Positions 20,645 through 27,000 of a stretch of DNA of 27,000 nucleotides are shown here, piece after piece. A program made the position numbers and the translations under genes. The notes beneath the pieces were generated by a model that was not told where the DNA came from, did no database searches, and worked only from the letters and a program-made list of their open reading frames with translations. The stretch is taken from positions 1-27,000 of the forward strand of contig UQFW01000012.1 in the NCBI GenBank assembly GCA_900540405.1, given 5' to 3'. This DNA is from Candidatus Avelusimicrobium faecicola (lineage in GTDB: Bacteria; Elusimicrobiota; Elusimicrobia; Elusimicrobiales; Elusimicrobiaceae). Position 1 is the first letter of the stretch, and the number at the start of each line of letters is the position of its first letter.

Positions 20645-22885
20645 ATGAAGCCGGAAAAATGGCGTGAATTTAAGCGGCGCTACCCGTGGCTCGGCGGGGC
20701 GGCGGTAGCGGTATTGTGCCTGCTGTTTTTGGTGGCGGCGGGTGCGTTTTATATGGCCAATTTGCACGCAGTTTTGAAAAAAGAAATCCGCGCCGGCCTG
20801 GTGGAAGTGGCCCGGCAGGGGGTCAAAATTCTGCAAACGCAAATAGCGGGGGACGAAAACTCGCTTAAATCCATGGCTACGGCTATTGCGGGGTACCGCA
20901 CGCTGGATGAAAAACGCATTTTGCGCCTGGTGCAAGAAGAAGCCGCCAATAACTCTTTTAAGCGTTTGGCGTTTGTGCGCCCCAACGGCATAGCCGTTAT
21001 GAGTGACGAGCGCATTATGGATATTTCGCAAGAAGATACGTTTAAGGCTTCCATGCAGGGGCAAAAAGCGCTTTCTAACCGGTTTCAAGATGCGGCCGAC
21101 GGTAAAGATATTATCGTGCAAACGGTGCCGATTTTCAAAAAAGGCAAAGTAGTGGCGGTGTTGGCGGCGGCGCGCACCTTGGCGGAATATGCGCAAATGC
21201 TGTCCGTTTCCACCTTTGGCGGCATGGGGTACAATGTAATTGTGCGCGCCAATGGGGATAGAGTGATTAACTCCACCAACCAAACGGCCGTGCAATCGTT
21301 AGAAAATATTTTTGAAAACTCCACCGATATTTTTTGGAGCAAAGGCACCCGGCCGGAACAAGTCCGCGCGGATATGCAGGCGGGAAAAACCTTTGTGGTG
21401 GCGGTTTCCACCCGGCAGGGCGGGCCGCTTTATGCCAGTTTCGCCCCGGTGGGGATTAACGATTGGTATATGGTTTCTTTAGTGCCGGCGCGTTTTGTCC
21501 ACGCCACGGCGGCCCGGCTTTTGCGGCTGACGCTGGCTTATGGGGTGTTTGGGCTTATTTTGGTGGCCGCGTTGTTTTATTACGGCGTGCGTACGCGCCA
21601 ATCCGGCCGTGAAGCCCTGGACCGTGTGGCCCACCGGGACCCGATTACAGGCTTTGATAATTGGGCCAAAAAATCGGCCCGGGCGCAGGAGCTTTTACAA
21701 AACAACCCCGCCCAAGCGTATGCGATGGTAAGTTTGGATGTGGACCGTTTCCAGGTAATTACGCATTTGTACGGGGTGCAGGCGGGGGATGATTTATTGC
21801 GCAGAATTGCGCGCGTTTTGGATAGCCGTTTGCAGGAGGGGGAGGAGTTTTCCCGCGTGGATGCGGACCGTTTCCAACTGTTGCTTAAATATACCGATGA
21901 CGGCCAAATGCGCAACCGCTTACAGCTGATGAGCGAAGAAATTACCGCCTTGCCCCCGGGTCAAAAAGAGCCGTACAGCGTGATGCTTTCCTTTGGCGTG
22001 TATGTGATAGCGGACAGAACCTTGCCGCTGGCGGAAATGCTCAACCGTTCTTTAATGGCGTGCTACACGGTAAAAAACAGCGTGGAAGTGGTGGCCTTTT
22101 TTACAGAGGCCATGTTAGACCAAATCAATTTTGAAAAAAAGTTGGAAGACGGCATGGCGCGCGCTTTCAAACAAGGGGAATTGGTGGCGCGTTTCCTGCC
22201 GGTAAAAGATTTGCAAACCGGCAAAATCGTCTGCGCTTGCGCGCGCGTATTTTGGAATCACCCGGAATACGGCGTGTTGCCCGGCTATGCGTTCCGCGCT
22301 ATTTTTGAGCGTACGGGGGTGGCGCGGCAGGTGGATAAATTCCTGTTGGAAGAATCGTTTAAGCTGTTGGCAAAAACGGCGGATATAGAGGTGGTTTCCG
22401 TGGTTCTTTCCCCCTTGCACGCGTACAACCCGTATTATGCGGCGGAATTGAAAAAAACGGCCCAAAAATATCACGTTGCGCCCGGGCGGCTGGAGTTGGA
22501 TATGGCGTTGGAAATCCCGGGGCATAAGCCGCATTTTTTTATCAGCCTGGCCCAAACCTTAAAAAAGGAAGGCTTTTTGGTGGGGGTTCACCGCTTTGGG
22601 GAAGGCACCGGTATATTTGAGTTTCTCTCGCGCGTGCGGACCGATTGGCTGAAAGTGTGGTTCGGCTCCGCCGCCGCAGGCCACGGGTACGAGCGGGAAA
22701 GCCGGCTGTTGGCCTCCCTGCCGCAGTTGGCGCAGACCTTGCGAACGGAAATAGAAATGGACGGCGTGCAAACGCAAGAACAAGCACAGCGCCTACAAAA
22801 GGCCGGGTTTAAGTTTATTTCCGGCCCGGTAAACGGCCCCGCATTATCGGCCGAAGAATTATTGGCTTTACTGGCTAAAGAATAA
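20645..22885 (+). CDS. Membrane-anchored Cache-GGDEF-EAL protein with both catalytic sites lost
   Basis: Signalling protein, 746 residues. A first membrane helix spans about 15-38, a periplasmic sensor of double-Cache type 41-290 (G-I-A-V-M-S-D-E, F-K-A-S-M-Q-G-Q, V-P-I-F-K-K-G-K-V), and a second helix 293-314. The GGDEF domain (about 327-485) keeps D365-V-D367 and G-D-D-L-L but has D-A-D-R-F at 406-410 in place of G-G-D-E-F. The EAL domain (about 497-746) has C-A-R at 532-534 in place of E-A-L, V-L-S-P where N-L-S-P is usual, and H649-R650 in place of the D-D pair. It should therefore neither make nor cut cyclic di-GMP; it may act as a receptor or scaffold. The start at 20645 is fixed by AGGAGG; an in-frame upstream extension lies inside the previous gene. 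The frame is uninterrupted, so it is not a decayed pseudogene. Confidence 0.88.
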   Translation: MKPEKWREFKRRYPWLGGAAVAVLCLLFLVAAGAFYMANLHAVLKKEIRAGLVEVARQGVKILQTQIAGDENSLKSMATAIAGYRTLDEKRILRLVQEEAANNSFKRLAFVRPNGIAVMSDERIMDISQEDTFKASMQGQKALSNRFQDAADGKDIIVQTVPIFKKGKVVAVLAAARTLAEYAQMLSVSTFGGMGYNVIVRANGDRVINSTNQTAVQSLENIFENSTDIFWSKGTRPEQVRADMQAGKTFVVAVSTRQGGPLYASFAPVGINDWYMVSLVPARFVHATAARLLRLTLAYGVFGLILVAALFYYGVRTRQSGREALDRVAHRDPITGFDNWAKKSARAQELLQNNPAQAYAMVSLDVDRFQVITHLYGVQAGDDLLRRIARVLDSRLQEGEEFSRVDADRFQLLLKYTDDGQMRNRLQLMSEEITALPPGQKEPYSVMLSFGVYVIADRTLPLAEMLNRSLMACYTVKNSVEVVAFFTEAMLDQINFEKKLEDGMARAFKQGELVARFLPVKDLQTGKIVCACARVFWNHPEYGVLPGYAFRAIFERTGVARQVDKFLLEESFKLLAKTADIEVVSVVLSPLHAYNPYYAAELKKTAQKYHVAPGRLELDMALEIPGHKPHFFISLAQTLKKEGFLVGVHRFGEGTGIFEFLSRVRTDWLKVWFGSAAAGHGYERESRLLASLPQLAQTLRTEIEMDGVQTQEQAQRLQKAGFKFISGPVNGPALSAEELLALLAKE

Positions 22886-22928
22886 AAATGCACACGGGGG
22901 ACAAACCAAAAGTTTGTCCCCCGTGTGC
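22884..22928 (-). terminator. Long perfect hairpin, terminator of the mntP pair
   Basis: A perfect 17-base stem (22890-22906 with 22912-22928) around a five-base loop CAAAA. On the minus strand it is followed after one base by TTTTT (22888-22884), fitting a terminator for the convergent MntP-family genes. On the plus strand there is no T run, though the stem may still stop transcripts of the GGDEF-EAL gene. Confidence 0.82.
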
Positions 22929-22951
22929 GATTAAACCGTTCCGCGTGCCTG

Positions 22952-23509
22952 TTAGATAATAATCAGGCGGATAGCCATAATTACCAGTATCAGCCCCGCA
23001 ATAAATTCAAAGCGTTTGCTGGTAATCATTTGCGTATTTTTGCTCCCCAAGTGGAACCCCAATAACGTAAATCCGAAAGAAATGGCCATTAAAATTAAAA
23101 TTTGCGGGAACCATCCCTTTTGCATGGTATCCAAAGCAAAACCCACCAAAAACGAATTCATGCCAATCAGGGCGGATACCTTTACCAATTTGCGGTTGTT
23201 TTCGGTATCCAAATCCGTAAAACTGGGGGATTTTTCAATAGATTCCAACATAAATTTAATGCCCAGCAGTAAAACAAAGGCAAAAGCCACCCAGTTTTGC
23301 GCCAGATAGATAAAGTCATTAAAAAAGAGGGTGCTTAACAAGTAGCCAAACCCAAATAACAGCGCGTTAAACGCCGTAAAAAAGAGGGCTACTTTAATGG
23401 AAAACACATTTTTGTTTTCCGGTTTCATCTTCATAGCGGACATATTGGCCGACACCATATTGTCCACGCAAATACACAAAAAAATAATTGTCACGGCGAT
23501 AATGCCCAT
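22952..23509 (-). CDS. MntP-like integral membrane cation exporter, divergent paralogue
   Basis: Six predicted membrane segments in 185 residues, at about 1-18, 37-60, 68-88, 108-128, 133-152 and 166-184. The first helix has C-V-D16-N-M-V-S-A-N, where MntP has M-D-A-F-A. In the internal repeat the usual S-L-D-A-L motif is G-M-N-S-F, so the second conserved aspartate is replaced by asparagine; the following L-V-G-F-A-L-D brings another Asp nearby. The first helix and overall size place it near MntP or the wider LysE/TerC-like exporter group. The ion is uncertain. Ribosome site AAGGAG; it follows the canonical mntP by 35 bases and ends in a strong terminator, so the two probably share a transcript. 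Confidence 0.72.
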   Translation of the reverse strand: MGIIAVTIIFLCICVDNMVSANMSAMKMKPENKNVFSIKVALFFTAFNALLFGFGYLLSTLFFNDFIYLAQNWVAFAFVLLLGIKFMLESIEKSPSFTDLDTENNRKLVKVSALIGMNSFLVGFALDTMQKGWFPQILILMAISFGFTLLGFHLGSKNTQMITSKRFEFIAGLILVIMAIRLIII

Positions 23510-23544
23510 GCTACGCTCCTTACTACTGTATTAACTGCCAAATT

Positions 23545-24120
23545 CTACCAAATGCCCAGCCCGCCCAGCAAGAGTTTTGTTCCAATCCCCGCTAAAGCAA
23601 CGCCTCCCAGCGCTTCCATTATTTTACCAAACCGCCGCCCCAACTGCGCCCCCAGCCAAAACCCGGTGCAACTGGTGCCGAATACACAAACAGTTAGCGT
23701 AAGTATAGTCAGCCAGAACGGCGCGTCAGTTAAAGATAGCGCCACGCCCACAAGCAGGGCGTCCAAACTGGTGGCCACGGCCAGCGCCAAAATGGTTTTA
23801 GCGGTATTCAAACGGCACAGGGCGGAGGCTTCTTCGTCGTCTTTCTTTCCAAAAGCGCCGCACACCATACGCACCCCAATAAATACCAGTACGGCAAACG
23901 CTATCCAGTGGTCAAAGCGGTCTATCCACCGCCCGAGCTGTTCCCCGCAGAACCACCCCGCGGCAAACATCACAAAATGCGCCGTTGCAAAAGCCGCGCT
24001 TACGCCCCATACCGTGCGGGCGCGCAGGCGGCAGTGTTCGGCACAGCCGGCCGCAATCGTGACGGCAAAATTATCCATAGATAAACTCAACGCTACTAAC
24101 AGGCCGGATAATATTAGCAT
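23545..24120 (-). CDS. mntP: Manganese efflux pump MntP
   Basis: Exports Mn(II) across the inner membrane. Six membrane segments and two inverted repeats with the acidic motifs S-M-D16-N-F-A in TM1 and A-T-S-L-D-A-L-L-V-G in TM4; W-I-A-F-A-V-L-V-F-I-G-V-R-M is typical TM3. The acidic loop K-K-D-D-E-E-A-S lies between repeats. Starts at 24132, 24126 and 24120 are all in frame and none has a ribosome site; 24120 gives 191 residues and puts the first conserved Asp at residue 16 as in E. coli MntP. Longer in-frame extensions would run into sdaA and are rejected. It is divergent from sdaA and upstream of a second MntP-like gene. Confidence 0.88.
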   Translation of the reverse strand: MLILSGLLVALSLSMDNFAVTIAAGCAEHCRLRARTVWGVSAAFATAHFVMFAAGWFCGEQLGRWIDRFDHWIAFAVLVFIGVRMVCGAFGKKDDEEASALCRLNTAKTILALAVATSLDALLVGVALSLTDAPFWLTILTLTVCVFGTSCTGFWLGAQLGRRFGKIMEALGGVALAGIGTKLLLGGLGIW

Positions 24121-24125
24121 ATACA

Positions 24126-24154
24126 TTATCATAACATTTTTTATAAGATAGAAT
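24126..24154 (+). promoter_or_regulatory. Possible promoter of the serine dehydratase gene
   Basis: TTATCA at 24126-24131 and TAGAAT at 24149-24154 with a 17-base spacer, 18 bases before the ATG at 24173. It overlaps the start region of the divergent mntP, whose possible extended -10 TGTTATGAT occupies 24136-24128 on the other strand. Confidence 0.35.
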
Positions 24155-24172
24155 GATATAGGAACCAACGCT

Positions 24173-25426
24173 ATGGAAACATTAAAAGAACTGTATAAAA
24201 TTGGCATGGGGCCCTCCAGCAGCCACACCATGGGCCCCCGCAAAGCGGCGGATGCGTTTAATAAACAATATCCCGAAGCAAGGGCATTTCGGGCCGTCTT
24301 GTACGGCTCTTTGGCGGCTACCGGCAAAGGCCACTTGACCGATTTTACCATTAAAGAAGCCTTTGACCCCAAACCCGTAGAAATTGTATGGGAAGAAAAA
24401 ACCTTTTTGCCCCGCCACCCCAACGCCCTGCGCCTGCAAGCGTTGGACCAAGCCAACCATATTATAGCGGAACATTTGGTATATAGCGTGGGCGGCGGAG
24501 CCATCCGCGACGATAAAGACTTCAACCACCCGCCCAAAAGCGTTTATCCGCATAAATCCATGGCGGAAATTTTGGATTATACCGCCGATAAAGGCATGCT
24601 TCTGTGGGAATATGTGGAAGAATTTGAAGGCCCGGAAATTTGGGATTATTTGGCCCAAATTTGGCAGACCATGCAAAACACCATGCAGAGCGGCCTGGCC
24701 AAGCGCGGCGTGTTGCCGGGCTCGCTCAATTTGGAGCGCAAAGCCCGCCGCTATTTATATAAGGCGGAAAATTCCCCGCAATACTTACGCCGGATGAACA
24801 ATCTGTTTGCGTATGCACTGGCCTGTTCCGAAGAAAACGCCGCCGGCGGGCAAGTGGTCACCGCGCCTACTTGCGGCTCTTGCGGGGTGTTGCCGGCCGT
24901 GTTGCGGCTGATTAAAGAAATTTGCGCCTTTGAAGACATCACCATTTTACACGCGTTGGCCACGGCCAGTTTGTTTGGCAATATGGCTAAAATGAACGCC
25001 TCTATTTCCGGCGCGGAAGTGGGCTGCCAGGGGGAAGTTGGCGTGGCCTGTGCCATGGCCGCCGCCGCCACCTGCCAGTTGGAGGGGGGCGATAACCAGC
25101 GGATTGCCTACGCCGCCGAAATGGGCTTGGAACACCATTTGGGCCTGACCTGTGACCCGGTGGACGGATTGGTGCAAATCCCTTGTATAGAGCGCAACGC
25201 GCTGGCGGCTTCCCGCGCGCTGGATTGTGCCACTTATGCGCTGATGTCGGACGGACACCACCGCGTTTCTTACGACGACGTTTTGGCTACCATGATGCAA
25301 ACCGGGCACGATATGAAAACCGAATACCGCGAAACGGCGCACGGGGGGCTGGCTCGTTTTTTCAAAAAAAAGTATTATACTTTGAAAGAGAAGGCTATTA
25401 GGCACCCCAAAGAGGGGGATAAGTAG
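24173..25426 (+). CDS. sdaA: L-serine dehydratase, single-chain iron-sulfur type
   Basis: Deaminates L-serine to pyruvate and ammonia using an oxygen-labile [4Fe-4S] cluster. 417 residues contain both domains in one chain: the N-terminal domain opening with G-M-G13-P-S-S-S-H-T-M-G-P, and the catalytic domain with A-P-T-C234-G-S-C237-G. C285, C327 (T-C-D-P-V-D-G-L) and C338 (I-P-C-I-E-R-N) have spacings 42 and 11, the same as the three cluster cysteines of Legionella pneumophila serine dehydratase as I recall them. The C terminus (K-E-G-D-K) lacks the terminal cysteine that plugs the active site in that enzyme. Weak ribosome site AGGAA. A nitroreductase gene follows after 12 bases. Together these suggest fermentative serine use. 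Confidence 0.93.
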   Translation: METLKELYKIGMGPSSSHTMGPRKAADAFNKQYPEARAFRAVLYGSLAATGKGHLTDFTIKEAFDPKPVEIVWEEKTFLPRHPNALRLQALDQANHIIAEHLVYSVGGGAIRDDKDFNHPPKSVYPHKSMAEILDYTADKGMLLWEYVEEFEGPEIWDYLAQIWQTMQNTMQSGLAKRGVLPGSLNLERKARRYLYKAENSPQYLRRMNNLFAYALACSEENAAGGQVVTAPTCGSCGVLPAVLRLIKEICAFEDITILHALATASLFGNMAKMNASISGAEVGCQGEVGVACAMAAAATCQLEGGDNQRIAYAAEMGLEHHLGLTCDPVDGLVQIPCIERNALAASRALDCATYALMSDGHHRVSYDDVLATMMQTGHDMKTEYRETAHGGLARFFKKKYYTLKEKAIRHPKEGDK

Positions 25427-25438
25427 CCGGGGGGTAAA

Positions 25439-25948
25439 ATGAAAGTATTGGATGCTATTTTTAAGCGGCGCAGTGTGCGCCATTATACCAACCAAGCTAT
25501 CCGCTCGGAGGATATTACCCGGTTGTTGCAGGCGGCTATGGCCGCGCCTACCGCGCGTAATTGCCAAGAGTGGGAGTTTGTAGTGGTGCGGGATAAAGCC
25601 ATGTTCAAAAAAATAATGGCGGTACATCCGTATTCCAAAATGTTGGCGGAAGCGGATTGTGCAATTGTGGTTTGCGGCAATACAAAGCGCGAAATGGCCC
25701 CCGGTTATTGGCAGGCCGATTGCGGTGCCGCTACCCAAAATATATTGCTGGCCGCCACCGCATTGGGCATTGGCAGTGTGTGGTTGGGGGTGTACCCTAA
25801 CGAAGAACGCATGGAAGCGGTTTCCCGGCTGTTAAATCTGCCGGAGTATGTAAAGCCGCTTAATATAATCTCGCTGGGAATGCCGGCCGAAAAATTGGCG
25901 GAAGTGAACCGTTTTGACCCGGCAAAAATACATTACGAATTATGGTAA
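25439..25948 (+). CDS. Small FMN-dependent nitroreductase-family protein
   Basis: Predicted flavin oxidoreductase of 169 residues, short-form nitroreductase. The N-terminal R-R-S-V-R-H-Y is the FMN phosphate-binding motif; A-A-M-A-A-P-T-A-R-N-C-Q-E-W near 35-48 and G-I-G-S-V-W-L-G-V-Y-P near 117-127 are typical. Cysteines at C44, C67 and C73 are near the flavin region. Substrate cannot be predicted; members reduce nitroaromatics, quinones or NAD(P)H-linked electron carriers. Ribosome site GGGGGG. It overlaps the next gene by 7 bases and likely shares a transcript with sdaA. Confidence 0.87.
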   Translation: MKVLDAIFKRRSVRHYTNQAIRSEDITRLLQAAMAAPTARNCQEWEFVVVRDKAMFKKIMAVHPYSKMLAEADCAIVVCGNTKREMAPGYWQADCGAATQNILLAATALGIGSVWLGVYPNEERMEAVSRLLNLPEYVKPLNIISLGMPAEKLAEVNRFDPAKIHYELW

Positions 25949-26754
25949 AAGCTAACTTGAATAAACAACTTATCGTATGCACTTTATTGGGTTGCGCGGC
26001 CGCTTTCGGCGTGCAACCTGCCCAGGCGGCAGAGGTGCAAGACCTGGCCCGGGCCGAAGAAGCCCGCTATGCATCGGTGGATGCCTGTTATTTGGCCCCG
26101 GAAGCCGTGGATGTAAAAGCATTCCGCGCGGCGTACAGAGATGTGGAAGATAAGCAGGAATGGCTGACGCTGGTGGATACAAAATATTCCTTGTCTGCTA
26201 AATACAAGCCGCACGATTTAACCGGCTCCGGCCGTATTTTACTGCGCAAAGAAGCCATGGCCCAAATGGAAAAAATGCAAGAGGCCGCCCGCAAAGACGG
26301 CGTCATCCTGCGGCCTATTTCCACCTACCGCTCTTATGAATATCAGGCGGGGCTGCTGCGCCGGACCAAAAATCCGTCCTATGTGGCGGCTCCGGGCCAC
26401 TCCCAACACCAATTAGGCACCGCCATTGATTTTAACACCGTGGACCCGGCGGACGAAAACATCCCCGCGTTAAAGTGGTTGCGTAAACACGCCGGAGAAT
26501 ACGGATTCAGCTTGTCCTTCCCCAAAGGGCAGGAAGCGGAAACCGGATACCCGTATGAGGCGTGGCATTACCGCTACATTACCAAAGAGGGGGTTTATCT
26601 GCAAGATACCTTTTTTGGCGGTAGCCAACACAAAATGCTGAGGTTTTTACAAATGTGCTTGTGGCCGGCGGAAGAACGGGTGCTGGCACAAAATCAGGTG
26701 CGCCAAAGCCTGCGCCATTTGCCCGCCCCGCAAACGGCGGCGCCTACTAAATAG
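25942..26754 (+). CDS. Exported D-alanyl-D-alanine carboxypeptidase, peptidase M15 (VanY) family
   Basis: Zinc peptidase trimming the terminal D-Ala of peptidoglycan stem peptides in the periplasm. 270 residues with a signal peptide ending A-Q-A-A near 30 (Sec type). The M15B fold is shown by S-T-Y-R-S near 127-131, S-Q-H156-Q-L-G-T-A-I-D163-F and Y-E206-A-W-H209-Y: H156, D163 and H209 are the zinc ligands and E206 the catalytic base. The ~55-residue tail after the catalytic core is Gln/Pro/Ala-rich. Its ATG overlaps the nitroreductase stop. A hairpin follows the TAG. No van resistance genes are nearby, so a housekeeping cell-wall role is more likely than glycopeptide resistance. Confidence 0.92.
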   Translation: MVKANLNKQLIVCTLLGCAAAFGVQPAQAAEVQDLARAEEARYASVDACYLAPEAVDVKAFRAAYRDVEDKQEWLTLVDTKYSLSAKYKPHDLTGSGRILLRKEAMAQMEKMQEAARKDGVILRPISTYRSYEYQAGLLRRTKNPSYVAAPGHSQHQLGTAIDFNTVDPADENIPALKWLRKHAGEYGFSLSFPKGQEAETGYPYEAWHYRYITKEGVYLQDTFFGGSQHKMLRFLQMCLWPAEERVLAQNQVRQSLRHLPAPQTAAPTK

Positions 26755-26757
26755 TGG

Positions 26758-26776
26758 GGCAACGCCCGACGTTGCC
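26758..26776 (+). terminator. Weak hairpin after the carboxypeptidase gene
   Basis: GGCAACG (26758-26764) pairs with CGTTGCC (26770-26776) around CCCGA, three bases after the stop. The bases that follow (TGGTTTGC) are only mildly T-rich, so termination strength is doubtful. The remaining 200 bases to the window end hold no supported gene. Confidence 0.45.
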
Positions 26777-26967
26777 TGGTTTGCATGGCGCGCCCTTGCG
26801 GAACGCGCGTCCGGTGGAATTGGTGCGTTTGGGGCGTGCCCTGGGGGGTGCGTGAGCGCTTGGAATTGCGTGCCCCGGCCGGATTTTTGTGCCCGGCGGC
26901 GGCAGATTTTATAAGGGATTGTTTGTTGGTTCAGCCGGGTTTGCAAAAAGCGCGGCGGAAAGTTTTT

Positions 26968-26997
26968 TTGGCAGAAACGCCCGAAAATTAGTATAAT
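26968..26997 (+). promoter_or_regulatory. Promoter for a gene beyond the window
   Basis: TTGGCA at 26968-26973 and TATAAT at 26992-26997 with an 18-base spacer, close to consensus. The gene it drives begins past position 27000. Confidence 0.6.
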
Positions 26998-27000
26998 AAC

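Noticed and set aside
24133..24537. Long N-terminal extension of MntP
   Set aside because: It lies entirely antisense to the well-supported start of the serine dehydratase and has no homology-like features.
25942..26754. Carboxypeptidase as a vancomycin-resistance VanY
   Set aside because: No vanR/S/H/A/X-like genes nearby; family membership alone fits ordinary cell-wall remodelling.
26785..26991. A 68-codon open frame in the last 250 bases, in frame with the carboxypeptidase past its TAG
   Set aside because: No ribosome site, Trp/Cys/Arg-rich composition unlike neighbours, and no recognisable motif; the carboxypeptidase is complete without it. A nonsense mutation in a longer gene is not supported.

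Overview
The window looks like ordinary chromosome of a Gram-negative, probably anaerobic or fermentative bacterium of moderate GC content. Gram-negative: there is a complete RND efflux operon with adaptor, pump and outer-membrane channel lipoprotein, plus several export signals. Anaerobic lifestyle is inferred from an iron-sulfur L-serine dehydratase next to a small nitroreductase. The gene mix and the archaeal-sized PurA would fit a gut Elusimicrobiota-type genome, but that placement is a guess from memory and not shown by the sequence. I see no rRNA, tRNA, CRISPR array, phage or insertion sequence. Genes are densely packed and often overlap by a few bases.

Layout. 1-3301 (minus strand): a Maa-type acetyltransferase, then a translationally coupled trio cysK / unknown exported protein / cardiolipin synthase (cut by the window edge). 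3431-9359 (plus): RND efflux operon, closed by a strong terminator. 9450-11857: purB-purA, the two last-step AMP synthesis enzymes, with a short PurA; then a HAD phosphatase with its own promoter. 12629-13927 (minus): a CNNM/CorC-type membrane protein. 14041-18696 (plus): copper operon copA-csoR followed closely by nadE, with a GC palindrome that fits a CsoR operator between promoter and copA start. 18793-20001 (minus): phosphopentomutase. 20128-22885 (plus): an unrecognised 168-residue protein coupled to a membrane-anchored Cache-GGDEF-EAL protein in which both catalytic motifs are lost. 22952-24120 (minus): two MntP-family proteins in tandem. 24173-26754 (plus): L-serine dehydratase, nitroreductase, and an M15-family D,D-carboxypeptidase.

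Most notable signals: (i) three genes (maa-like, purB, CNNM) have the extended -10 motif TGCTA-x-x-x-T placed so that transcription would begin exactly at the A of the ATG, with no ribosome-binding site, which predicts leaderless mRNAs; (ii) CopA carries a second metal-binding HMA domain fused at its C terminus, preceded by an in-frame ATG with a good ribosome-binding site, so the gene may also make a free 69-residue CopZ-like chaperone; (iii) the compact archaeal-type PurA; (iv) the doubly degenerate GGDEF-EAL protein with its unknown partner. No clearly new multi-gene defence or mobile system is visible.
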